Assembly: GCA_947177445.1 (NCBI GenBank)
Contig: CAMWUL010000007.1
Location: forward strand, 1 to 64,000
Direction of reading: 5' to 3'
Origin: an uncultured Lachnospiraceae bacterium
GTDB lineage: Bacteria; Bacillota; Clostridia; Lachnospirales; Lachnospiraceae
DNA: 64,000 nt
Both the position numbers and the translations under genes were made by a program. This document shows, in pieces, positions 16,616 to 24,708 of this stretch. The number at the start of each line of letters is the position of its first letter. Position 1 is the stretch's first letter. The notes beneath the pieces are model-generated. The model did not search any database, had not been told where the DNA came from, and was given only the letters and a program-made list of their open reading frames with translations.

Positions 16616-18280
16616 TCATCCGATCAGTACCCGCTTGCCCTGAAAAGCAAATCCATATCTTCGGATACGTTCTTTTTTGATTCCCTGGTCAATAAGGCGC
16701 TGGTCATACTTCTTTTCTTCGATCTGCCGAAGCGCCGCCTGCACTGTCTCCTCCAGACCGGCTTCTTTTCTGGGATTATGGACCTTAAATTCCAGTATTA
16801 TGGCATCGTCCTCTCCGTTCAGCGGTTCCAGCATTACGTCATACCGCCCAAATCCGCTTTCCCGGTTGGATGTCACCACGTACCTGCCTTCAAGCTCCAC
16901 CAAAAGCCCCAGCACAAAGCCATGATAAAATCGCTCGGGGCTGCTTTCCTCCGAAGGATGAAGACCGCCGTCAAAGGAGCTGAACAGGGATAAAGCCACA
17001 CGATTCATATACCCGTTCATGGCTTCTACCTCTCCCGCCAGCAGAGCCCTGATCAATCCGTTATAATTGGAAGCGTCTGTTTCAAACCAGTCCAGAACCA
17101 TTTTTTCAAACGTCTGCTTCACTTCATAATTTGTCAAAGCCATCTCATACAGATTGCCCCAAATACCGATGATTTTCAGATATCCTCCCGCCAGCAGAAG
17201 GCTCCACACGGCATTTTCCGTTCGGTCCAGCTGCTGATAGGCGATTTCCTCGTCGATCCGCGCCCTGATCGTGCCTCCGGAAAGCAGCTGCTCAAACATG
17301 ACCTTCATGTCTCTGCTTCCCTTTCTGATCAGGCTTCCTGCCAATCCATTGGTACTGGTATTCGCCCAATAAGCTTTAAACTCACCTGTATCCAGCAAAT
17401 TAATCACCGACCAGGGATTATAGATGCTTTGATACCTGCCGGCGGAAAAGCCATCATACCAGTATTTTACCCGATCTGCATCCGTCAGTCCATATTCCTC
17501 CAGGGCAGAAAACACCTCGTCCTCCGTAAATCCAAAACAGGACGCATACTGATCGGAGGCTGCCGTGATCACCTTCAGATTATTCAAATCCGAAAACATT
17601 GACTCTTTGCTGACTCGGGTGATCCCGGTCATAATCGCACGCTCCATGTATGGATTTGTTTTGAATGTATTATTAAACAGACTTCTTGTGAAATCAGTCA
17701 GCTCCTTCCAAAAGCCATTGACATATGCCTCCTGCATGGGCGTATCATATTCATCCAGCAGAATAATTACCTTCTTTTTGTGATAAAGCCACAAATATTT
17801 GCATAAATTTCTGACAGCCAGAACAGCTTCTACCTGATCCATCTCCGGCGATACCTTTTCATAGAACCTGCGATCCTGATCTGTGAGGACCCTGCTCTCC
17901 TTCAGATAGGCATGCTGCGAATACAGCTCCGATAAAATATAACCGATCATACGCCTTGCAGAATTGTAGTTTGTCTCTTTTACCCCGGCAAAGGACAAGC
18001 TGATTACCGGATATGTTCCCTGCAGATTTCTGTATTTTTCCTCCTTCCAGATCTCCAGTCCCTGAAAAAGTCCACCCTGTCCCTCGTATTTTAAGCTCAA
18101 AAACCGTTCCAGCATGCTTATGTTCAAAGTTTTTCCGAAACGCCTGGGCCGGGTAATTAATGTGACCTCATCCTGACTCTCCCACCATTCCCTGATAAAC
18201 GATGTCTTATCCACATAAAAGCAATTGTTTAAAATAAGCTTTTCGAAATCCTGTGTACCCACGGATACTGCTCTCGCCAT
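16616..18280 (-). CDS. predicted AAA-ATPase with PD-(D/E)XK nuclease-like C-terminus
   Basis: The 554-residue protein belongs to the large AAA-ATPase-like family expanded in gut bacteria. It has the family start (YVDKTSFI), an atypical Walker A RPRRFGKT (44-51), Walker B VIILLDEYDT (171-180), and a C-terminal PD-(D/E)XK-like region with RYDVML and ILEFK (about 480-505). Its role is unproven; proposed roles include DNA handling or defence. It is monocistronic and surrounded by unrelated genes. Confidence 0.85.
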   Translation of the reverse strand: MARAVSVGTQDFEKLILNNCFYVDKTSFIREWWESQDEVTLITRPRRFGKTLNISMLERFLSLKYEGQGGLFQGLEIWKEEKYRNLQGTYPVISLSFAGVKETNYNSARRMIGYILSELYSQHAYLKESRVLTDQDRRFYEKVSPEMDQVEAVLAVRNLCKYLWLYHKKKVIILLDEYDTPMQEAYVNGFWKELTDFTRSLFNNTFKTNPYMERAIMTGITRVSKESMFSDLNNLKVITAASDQYASCFGFTEDEVFSALEEYGLTDADRVKYWYDGFSAGRYQSIYNPWSVINLLDTGEFKAYWANTSTNGLAGSLIRKGSRDMKVMFEQLLSGGTIRARIDEEIAYQQLDRTENAVWSLLLAGGYLKIIGIWGNLYEMALTNYEVKQTFEKMVLDWFETDASNYNGLIRALLAGEVEAMNGYMNRVALSLFSSFDGGLHPSEESSPERFYHGFVLGLLVELEGRYVVTSNRESGFGRYDVMLEPLNGEDDAIILEFKVHNPRKEAGLEETVQAALRQIEEKKYDQRLIDQGIKKERIRRYGFAFQGKRVLIG

Positions 18281-18377
18281 TTTCGTTTACCTCTCCTGCC
18301 CGTCAGACTGTGCGGTTTTGCGCTTCTGAAACAATCTCATTCTAACAAAACCGGCAGATATATTCAAGCTTGAATCG

Positions 18378-19310
18378 TCACTGCTGCCACAGAATCTGCA
18401 GCTGCACTGCCTCCAGAAAGCCATCCCTGCCGGGAAGCAAAAACTCCAGGTACTCCTCGCCCCTGTTGCAGAGACTCCGCTTTTCCTCCGCTCCCTGTCC
18501 CTGGGCTTTTCCGCTCTGAACCAGCAGAAGATACTCCGTTCCCCGGGGAACCTCCAGCCTCCCCGCATCTTTCTCCAATATTTCTCTGATCCTGCTTTCT
18601 TCCCTGTGCTCCAGCACCTTATTCTCTCCATCCAGGAACAAAAGCTCTGTGGTCCGGGGCTCTGTGCTCTGCCGGATCTCAATGACGCATTCAAAGGTTT
18701 TGACAGTTTCCTCGCCTTTTACGCCCTCCGAGACAGATTCCTTCATGCTCCGGCTCATAGCCGCTCCTTCCGCAAAGCCATCCCAGGACAAGCCTGTTCC
18801 CTGCCGCAGATATACGGTTCCGTCCTCTCTCTGATAGATCGGATTAAAATACACTACACGCGGGCCATTTTCTCCCACATATACCACAGCTTCTATTTTT
18901 TCCCCGTTATCCTCCGATGTCAGATGTATATCCGCAAAGATCTCATCACAGGAAAAAACGCTGCTATCGCTTTTATCTCTTTCGCTATACATTCTGATAC
19001 CATATATTCCATAACCCTCCACTCCCTCGAAATGCAGGAGGCTTTCGTCGGACAGGTCTCCCAGAATTCCTTCGATCTGCGTCTGACTGTCCTCCAAATA
19101 AAGCTCCCCATTCCAGTTCATCCCGATCTTTGGCTCTTCCATCTCCAGATACTCTGTGGTCAGATACACTCCCACCAGTCTGTCCTTCATGGGATTCTCC
19201 AACTCCTCCCTGGCCAGGGCACATCCCCCGAAAGCAAGCGATACAGCCAGCAGCACCCCCATGACCGCCATCCTTTTTCCCCCTTTTATCCCCATTTTTC
19301 CGCAGCCCAT
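18378..19310 (-). CDS. uncharacterised lipoprotein
   Basis: The 310-residue protein opens with a lipoprotein signal peptide ending in the lipobox FGGC (around residues 27-30), so it should be anchored to the outer face of the membrane. The rest is acidic and beta-rich with no recognised domain. GGAGGA lies 8 bases before the ATG. Upstream it is separated from an Xre gene by a pyrimidine-rich tandem repeat. Its function is unknown. Confidence 0.7.
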   Translation of the reverse strand: MGCGKMGIKGGKRMAVMGVLLAVSLAFGGCALAREELENPMKDRLVGVYLTTEYLEMEEPKIGMNWNGELYLEDSQTQIEGILGDLSDESLLHFEGVEGYGIYGIRMYSERDKSDSSVFSCDEIFADIHLTSEDNGEKIEAVVYVGENGPRVVYFNPIYQREDGTVYLRQGTGLSWDGFAEGAAMSRSMKESVSEGVKGEETVKTFECVIEIRQSTEPRTTELLFLDGENKVLEHREESRIREILEKDAGRLEVPRGTEYLLLVQSGKAQGQGAEEKRSLCNRGEEYLEFLLPGRDGFLEAVQLQILWQQ

Positions 19311-19390
19311 CTCTTATTTCCTCCTTCTCATATCCACTCTATTCGTCGTCATCCCTGTCACAGCTCTCTCTGGCTTTTCCCGCTTCCTCT

Positions 19391-19448
19391 GCCTTCTTCC
19401 ATTCCCTTTGCCTTCTTCCATTCCCTCTGCCTTCTTTCATTCCCTCTG
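19391..19448. repeat. 19-bp tandem repeat, three copies
   Basis: The unit GCCTTCTTCCATTCCCTCT begins at 19391, 19410 and 19429, with a partial fourth copy at 19448. The copies differ by one or two bases. It is an all-but-pure pyrimidine tract on this strand and lies in the non-coding gap between the Xre gene and the lipoprotein gene, so it would be in the lipoprotein transcript leader. Copy number may vary between strains. Confidence 0.8.
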
Positions 19449-19505
19449 TCTCTTTCCGCTCCCGTAACCTCTTCCTCGATCCTTTTCCGCTCCCTCTGCC
19501 GCATA

Positions 19506-19760
19506 TCACATCTCCCCGGAATTCTCCGGGCCGCCGCTCATATCCTCTTCCTCCAGCTTCCCGTCAAATTTCAGTATGTCCCCCACATCACACTGCAGGT
19601 AATAGCAAATCCTGTTCACTGTCCCAAAACGGACGCCCTTTGCTTTCCCACTGCGCAGAATGGAAAGATTTGCCTCTGTAATTCCCACCATCCTGCACAG
19701 CTCCTTGGAAGTCATACGGCGCTCCTTCAGGATTTCATCTAAATACACTCGAATCGCCAT
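19506..19760 (-). CDS. small Xre/YozG-type transcriptional regulator
   Basis: The 84-residue protein is almost entirely a helix-turn-helix domain (MTSKELCRMVGITEANLSILR and a recognition helix), followed by CYYLQCDVGDIL, the usual ending of Cro/CI-like repressors of the YozG type. The ATG at 19760 has GGAGG directly upstream; the gene begins 8 bp after the stop of the membrane-protein gene and is co-transcribed with it. By the pattern known for DUF2975/Xre pairs it probably represses its own operon through the palindromes at 20739-20805. Confidence 0.82.
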   Translation of the reverse strand: MAIRVYLDEILKERRMTSKELCRMVGITEANLSILRSGKAKGVRFGTVNRICYYLQCDVGDILKFDGKLEEEDMSGGPENSGEM

Positions 19761-19768
19761 GACGCCTC

Positions 19769-20689
19769 CTATATAAATCCGTCGTTTTCTTCCTTCAGCC
19801 TCCTGCTCTCCAGATAGAACCGGCTCAGCAGCAGAATTCCCAACACTGCTGTCACCTCCCACAAAGGCAGTAATACTCTGTAGCTGCTCTGCAGTATATA
19901 ACCTGAAAACAAAAGCTGCAGCAGGTTCACACCGGCGTTGCTCAAAAGAATAATTCCTAAAAAACGCCCGCTCCAGCGCTTCAGACGTTCCACCCATATC
20001 AGGCTCTTCCCACCAAAATTCTCCCTCTCACAGCTACGCAGCAGGCAGAATGCCATTCCAAACAGAATCAATTCCAGAAAACCGGGAAGCTTTTGGGCCG
20101 TGACCTGCAGAATCAGAAAGAAGCTGCTCACTGCCAGGCTTCCTCTGCCAGATGCCATACCCGTGGCCATGCCGGACAACAGCTCTTCTTTGCCAGCCCA
20201 GGTATTGCCCTGACGCAGATTGCTCCAGCCCTGTGCCAGCTCCGTCCACCATCCCAGGCACAAGGCTGCCGCCGTGACGGCCACATAAATCCCCAGCAGC
20301 ACCTCCAGACTCCTGAAAAAACTCTGCCTGCTCAGCCCTTCATAAATCCCCAGAAGACGCATTACCCCCCAGGCCAGTACCAGAGAACAGATCACACCGG
20401 GAAAAATATACGCACCCACATCCTCCATCCCATGAAACAAATACCTGTCCATATAGGAAGGGTTCACCATAAACCACAGCCCTGCGGTCAGCACAACGGA
20501 AATGAGCAGCAACAGCAGATCGCTCCTTCCCGCCCTCCTCCGGATCCCCAGGATGGCCCACAATATCAGGGGACTTCCTCCTGCCAGAATAAAAATGATC
20601 CATGCGGCAATATTACCTGCATCTCCCGACAGCGACAGCCGACGAAGCAGACCGCCCGCCTGCTCCCAGAAAAATACAACAGCTTCCAT
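19769..20689 (-). CDS. polytopic membrane protein with DUF2975-like C-terminal half
   Basis: The 306-residue protein has about eight membrane segments. The C-terminal end (LSRFYLESRRLKEENDGFI) is characteristic of DUF2975 membrane proteins, which are almost always paired with a small Xre regulator, as here. It is longer than the usual 150-200-residue DUF2975 proteins, the N-terminal half adding further membrane segments. GGGAGGAAG precedes the start. Its function is unknown; a sensory or regulatory partnership with the Xre protein is inferred. Confidence 0.65.
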   Translation of the reverse strand: MEAVVFFWEQAGGLLRRLSLSGDAGNIAAWIIFILAGGSPLILWAILGIRRRAGRSDLLLLLISVVLTAGLWFMVNPSYMDRYLFHGMEDVGAYIFPGVICSLVLAWGVMRLLGIYEGLSRQSFFRSLEVLLGIYVAVTAAALCLGWWTELAQGWSNLRQGNTWAGKEELLSGMATGMASGRGSLAVSSFFLILQVTAQKLPGFLELILFGMAFCLLRSCERENFGGKSLIWVERLKRWSGRFLGIILLSNAGVNLLQLLFSGYILQSSYRVLLPLWEVTAVLGILLLSRFYLESRRLKEENDGFI

Positions 20690-20738
20690 CGCTCTTCCTC
20701 CCTTTCGTTGAAACAGACTTCATTTCTCACCATTCATA

Positions 20739-20805
20739 AAAATTATTGTTTTACAATAATTTTGATTATAAAATACACCCAAAATTATCGTTTGTCAATA
20801 ATCAT
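20739..20805 (-). promoter_or_regulatory. promoter with two palindromic operators (Xre/membrane-protein operon)
   Basis: Operator 1 is a perfect palindrome: arms AAAATTATTGT (20739-20749) and ACAATAATTTT (20753-20763). Operator 2 has the same outer layout, ATTAT-9-ATAAT (20784-20802). Their centres are 42 bp apart, about four helical turns. On the minus strand TTGACA (20793-20798) lies inside operator 2, and 17 bp later TATTTT (20770-20775) abuts operator 1. A repressor bound here would block the promoter; the small Xre protein is the obvious candidate. Confidence 0.7.
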
Positions 20806-20830
20806 GTTCCTGTGCAAAAGAAAAAATCAT

Positions 20831-20897
20831 GCAAAAAAGCCTGTGTAACGGAAAGAATTGCGTCTCTGCCGCCGCATTTCTTCCAGTCACACAGGCT
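20831..20897 (-). terminator. intrinsic terminator of the maltodextrin operon
   Basis: AGCCTGTGT (20838-20846) pairs with ACACAGGCT (20889-20897), with a smaller imperfect stem inside. Read on the minus strand the outer stem is followed by a run of six Ts. It ends the transcript of the MalG-type gene that stops at 20915. Confidence 0.75.
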
Positions 20898-20914
20898 GAT
20901 AGACATAAAATGAA

Positions 20915-21742
20915 TTAACCCTTTACCGCCCCTGCCGTCATTCCATTTACCATGAATTTTACAAGGCAGAAGTAAAGAATAACGATGGGTACCGCAATGA
21001 ACACCGCTCCTGCCGCAAAGCGGGCAAACTCCGTGTCTCCCAGGCTCATCAGCCCCACGGCCACCGTGTACAGATCCTTTTCCTTCAATAGAAGCTTCGG
21101 AAGGATAAAGTCGCTCCAGGGAAAGGTGAAGCTGGTCAGTGCCGTATAGACAATGATAGGCATGGAAATAGGCAGGTTGATCCTTGTAAACACCTGAAAA
21201 TTCGTGGCTCCGTCGATCCGGGCCGCCTCGTCGATAGATGAGGGAATGGTGTCAAAGAATCCCTTCTGAGTCAGGTATCCCATGGGCGCATTGGCGCTGT
21301 AGATCAGGATCAGCCCCCACATATTATTGATCAGCCCAAACTGGGTCATGATGATATACACCGCAATCATTCCCATGAAAGAAGGAAACATTCCCAAAAT
21401 CAGGGTGGTCTTCATCATGGTTTTCCTGGCCCCAAACTGAAAGCGGGACATGGTATAGGCTGTCAGAATCGTCAGGAAGGTGCCCACGAGACAGCTCATC
21501 ACCGCAATAAACAACGTATTGCGAAACCACCTGGGGTAATTGTACATGGCAGTATCCGTAAACAGCGTCCTGAAGGTATCCAGGCTGTAAGAGCTGGGGA
21601 AAAATCCCTCAAAGGAATATATGGAACCCGACTTGCTGAAGGATGCCAAAATCAGCCAGAGGCACGGAAAGAAAAAGATAAAGCACACAACAATCAAAAT
21701 AATGTAAGTGACACATGTATCAGCTATTTTTGAAACCTTCAT
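20915..21742 (-). CDS. malG: maltodextrin ABC transporter permease, MalG type
   Basis: The 275-residue permease has six predicted membrane segments and the cytoplasmic EAA loop EAARIDGATNFQVF, which contacts the ATPase. The start at 21742 follows GGAGG at good spacing; the longer frame to 21853 lacks support. It forms the membrane channel with the MalF-type protein encoded upstream, importing maltodextrins bound by the MalE-like lipoprotein. No MsmX/MalK-type ATPase is encoded here; CUT1 systems in Firmicutes often share one encoded elsewhere. Confidence 0.9.
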   Translation of the reverse strand: MKVSKIADTCVTYIILIVVCFIFFFPCLWLILASFSKSGSIYSFEGFFPSSYSLDTFRTLFTDTAMYNYPRWFRNTLFIAVMSCLVGTFLTILTAYTMSRFQFGARKTMMKTTLILGMFPSFMGMIAVYIIMTQFGLINNMWGLILIYSANAPMGYLTQKGFFDTIPSSIDEAARIDGATNFQVFTRINLPISMPIIVYTALTSFTFPWSDFILPKLLLKEKDLYTVAVGLMSLGDTEFARFAAGAVFIAVPIVILYFCLVKFMVNGMTAGAVKG

Positions 21743-21789
21743 ACTAACCTCCATGATGCCGCCAGGGGCGGCACAATCTGTGGGAAGAA

Positions 21790-21847
21790 GCTCTGCTGTG
21801 CAGAGCGTGAAATCACTTGGCGAGGTCCTTTCGAGCTTAGTGATTTC
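21790..21847 (-). repeat. two hairpins between malF and malG
   Basis: GCTCTG/CAGAGC (21790-21806, loop CTGTG) and GAAATCACT/AGTGATTTC (21809-21847, 21-nt loop) lie in the 115-bp gap between the two permease genes. There is no T-run after them, so they look like RNA-processing or stabilising structures rather than terminators. Confidence 0.6.
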
Positions 21848-21857
21848 CTTCACACTT

Positions 21858-23153
21858 TTATCGGAATGTGTCTTCCTCTTTATAGGATGCGCTTCTGGTA
21901 TAAATTATCAGAGAGATCAGCGAGGTAATCAGGAATATCACCAGACTGATAGCGGCACCGATGTTATAATAGTTATTGCTGATGGACAGGTTGTAGAGCC
22001 AGTTGATCAGCAGGTCCGTGTCGCTGGCCAGGAAATAACCGTCTATGTACAGCCCGCCTCTCAGGAAATAGAACACGCCGAAATTGTTGAAATTGCCGAT
22101 GAACTGTCCCAGCAGCACCGGAGTGGTGGAAAACAGTACAAAGGGCAGGGTGATACGCCGAAACTGCTGCCAGGGAGTAGCGCCGTCGATCCTCGCCGCT
22201 TCCATCAGGCTCATATCCCGATTGGACAAAATCCCGGTAGCAAGCAGCATAATGGAAGGAACACTGACCCAGGCGTTGACTCCCAAACCGATGAACCTGG
22301 CGATCCACTTTGCATCAATGTCCAGAAAACCCACGGCCCTGTGTCCTGCAGCCGTGATGAGCTGGTTAATGGGGCCGCCGTAGGAAAACATAAACTTAAA
22401 TCCCAGCATGGTGATAAATCCCGGAACCGCATAGGCCAGAATGGGGAAGGATCTCCAGAATACCTTTCCTTTTACACAGTCCTTGTTCAGCAAAAGCGCC
22501 AGGCCTAAGCCTGCAAAATAATTCAGCGCCGTGGAGCAGACTGCCCAGATCAGATTCCAGGACAGAATCCTGCCGAAGGTGGGCGCAAACTGAGACAATG
22601 TGGTTATCTGCACAAAATTGTCCACTCCCACCCAATCCACCAGCTTGGGCGGCACGATGCTCCCGCCATAATTGGTAAACGCGATGGCGATCATGAAAAT
22701 GATCGGGAGGATATTAAAGACACAAACGCCCAAAACCGGCAGAAAAAGCACGGTCTTATAAAATTTTTTATCCAGAAGCTGCTTTGCGTCCTCCTTAAAA
22801 GCCGCAGGCCTTCCGCCTCTCTCTACAATCCTCTGGGTCTCCCGGGCATCCCGCACGTTAGAAATATGAACCGCCGCCAGGAGCAGAAGCGCGATCACTG
22901 CAAGAATCCCCATAAGCAGCATAACTACAGAGTTATCGCCCTCTATTCCCAGCCAGGTATCCATCTCCCGGGTGCCAAGGGTAAAAAGCCCCACCAGATC
23001 TGCTCCGCCGCGAAATACAAAATATGCAATACCAAGAGCCAGCACCCCCAGGTAGAGAAGTCCCTTCCCCACCTGGCCGTACATAAGCTGGCCCAGCCCC
23101 ATAAGGCACATACTGGCTTTAACTTTTTTGTTTGGTTTCATCCTTGTACTCAT
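21858..23153 (-). CDS. malF: maltodextrin ABC transporter permease, MalF type
   Basis: The 431-residue permease has eight predicted membrane segments, including an extra N-terminal pair, a large loop, and the EAA motif EAARIDGATPWQQF. The start at 23153 is preceded by AAGAGG; the longer frame to 23459 overlaps malE and is not supported. N-terminal extra segments of this kind are typical for maltose-type permeases. It partners the MalG-type protein and the substrate-binding lipoprotein. Confidence 0.9.
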   Translation of the reverse strand: MSTRMKPNKKVKASMCLMGLGQLMYGQVGKGLLYLGVLALGIAYFVFRGGADLVGLFTLGTREMDTWLGIEGDNSVVMLLMGILAVIALLLLAAVHISNVRDARETQRIVERGGRPAAFKEDAKQLLDKKFYKTVLFLPVLGVCVFNILPIIFMIAIAFTNYGGSIVPPKLVDWVGVDNFVQITTLSQFAPTFGRILSWNLIWAVCSTALNYFAGLGLALLLNKDCVKGKVFWRSFPILAYAVPGFITMLGFKFMFSYGGPINQLITAAGHRAVGFLDIDAKWIARFIGLGVNAWVSVPSIMLLATGILSNRDMSLMEAARIDGATPWQQFRRITLPFVLFSTTPVLLGQFIGNFNNFGVFYFLRGGLYIDGYFLASDTDLLINWLYNLSISNNYYNIGAAISLVIFLITSLISLIIYTRSASYKEEDTFR

Positions 23154-23199
23154 GCTTATACCTCTTCGCATCAATATGCTTTCGCTGCGCACTCCCTGT

Positions 23200-24708
23200 T
23201 CAGTTGGTTCCTGCCAACGTGTGTACCGCGTCATAAATCTGAGTGTCCACGGCGGCCAGGCCGTTTTTGATATCCTCCAGAGTCTTATACTTTTTCTCCG
23301 TCTCCGGTCTGAATGCATCCTTGGCCAGATCCTCAAAGAAGGTCTGTCCCGGCGTCCAGATCTGCTCCACGGCACGGATGGAAGGCATAACCACAATATT
23401 GCCTGCATCCAGATTATGATACATGATTTCCGACACGCCGCCCACGGCGTCAGCCACATCGCTTCTGGCCGGCACGATACCCAGCATCTGGTTTCTTCTG
23501 AGCATCATTTCATAGCCTGTGGCAAACTCCACGAAGGCCAGACAGGCATTCGGCGATTTTGTGTAAGCGCTGATGGCATAGCCGTTAACGCCGCCCATGG
23601 CTTTTAAGGGGATCAGCTCCGGATCCTCCTCCGCAAGGTCGCCGCTGGCCGGAAGCTTCGGCACCTCCGTGATCACCAGATTTTCCTCTGCCAGGGCTGC
23701 AGCCTCCTCTTCACTCATTCCTTCGGCCTGATAAGCCAGCTTCAGCTCCTTTAAAAACAGTGTATATACGTCCGGTGTGGTCATAGTGGCAAAATAGGTT
23801 CCGTCCGCCAGCCTGCTGTATGCACTCACTGTGATGGAGTCGTCGATACAGCCCTCATTCATCAGCGCCGCCTGCTGCAGGAGCACATTGGCCCCGATCT
23901 CCGCATTGCCGGCAGAAAAACCCAAATCATCTGCGTTGGTATTATTGTCCCCAAACACATAGCCGCCGTATGAGAACAGGAATCCGGAAGAGAAGTATAC
24001 GTCATAAAGAGAGCGCATATATCCGTAATGTCCGTCGTTCTTTGCCACGATCTCCTGGGAATATCTGTACATATCATTCCAGTTTTCCACCATGTCAGGA
24101 ACCTTGTTGCCGTCCTTATCCCATGTGGTCTCCCAATCCTCCGGCAGCAGATCCTTGCGGTAATACAGCATGGAGGACTGTACGTTTACCGGCACCCCCA
24201 TGTAGTAGGAGACACCGTTTACATTTGCCTGATAAGCATTCCATGCATTCTCCGTGATCTGCGGAAAGCACTCCAGACTTTCTGCGGGAATGGGATAAAT
24301 ATGCTTTCCTTCTACATATTTCATCAGCACGTCATTAGCCTGATAGAGCACATCCGGTCCGTATCCGTAAGGGCCGTCGTCCGCCAGATTGCTGTACTGA
24401 TCCATATTGGCATCCACTGCCACGATCCCGTACTCTGCATATTTCTCATTAAAGGCATCGATCAGCTCCTGGAAATATCCCTGCTCGATGGCCGTGTCGT
24501 TCTCCAGAACCCGGATAGTGACATTATGCTCCAGCTCGCCGCTGTATATATTGCTCAGGTCCACGGCTCCGCCGGCATTTTCTCCCGGGTTCGTCCCCTG
24601 GCCTGACTCCTTCGGGCTTTCTCCCTGCCCGCTTTCACCCCCGCAGCCGCAAAGCATTCCGACACACAAAGCACCTGCCATTAACAGCGCTGTTATTTTC
24701 TTTTTCAT
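23200..24708 (-). CDS. malE: maltodextrin-binding lipoprotein, MalE type
   Basis: The 502-residue solute-binding protein begins with a lipoprotein signal (lipobox LCGC, about residues 19-22) and a Gly/Ser/Glu linker, then a two-lobed type-1 extracellular binding domain. It is tethered to the outer membrane face of the cell and delivers maltodextrins to the permease pair. Its start overlaps the stop of the GH13 gene by ATGA, and GGAGGAAAGG precedes the ATG. The assignment to maltodextrin rests on the linked GH13 enzyme and the family; it could also take other alpha-glucans. Confidence 0.88.
   Translation of the reverse strand: MKKKITALLMAGALCVGMLCGCGGESGQGESPKESGQGTNPGENAGGAVDLSNIYSGELEHNVTIRVLENDTAIEQGYFQELIDAFNEKYAEYGIVAVDANMDQYSNLADDGPYGYGPDVLYQANDVLMKYVEGKHIYPIPAESLECFPQITENAWNAYQANVNGVSYYMGVPVNVQSSMLYYRKDLLPEDWETTWDKDGNKVPDMVENWNDMYRYSQEIVAKNDGHYGYMRSLYDVYFSSGFLFSYGGYVFGDNNTNADDLGFSAGNAEIGANVLLQQAALMNEGCIDDSITVSAYSRLADGTYFATMTTPDVYTLFLKELKLAYQAEGMSEEEAAALAEENLVITEVPKLPASGDLAEEDPELIPLKAMGGVNGYAISAYTKSPNACLAFVEFATGYEMMLRRNQMLGIVPARSDVADAVGGVSEIMYHNLDAGNIVVMPSIRAVEQIWTPGQTFFEDLAKDAFRPETEKKYKTLEDIKNGLAAVDTQIYDAVHTLAGTN

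Noticed and set aside
19391-19448. tandem units considered as CRISPR
   Set aside because: Units abut without spacers, so it is a simple tandem repeat.
21742-21853. N-terminal extension of malG
   Set aside because: The extension runs through two hairpins, while GGAGG directly precedes the ATG at 21742.
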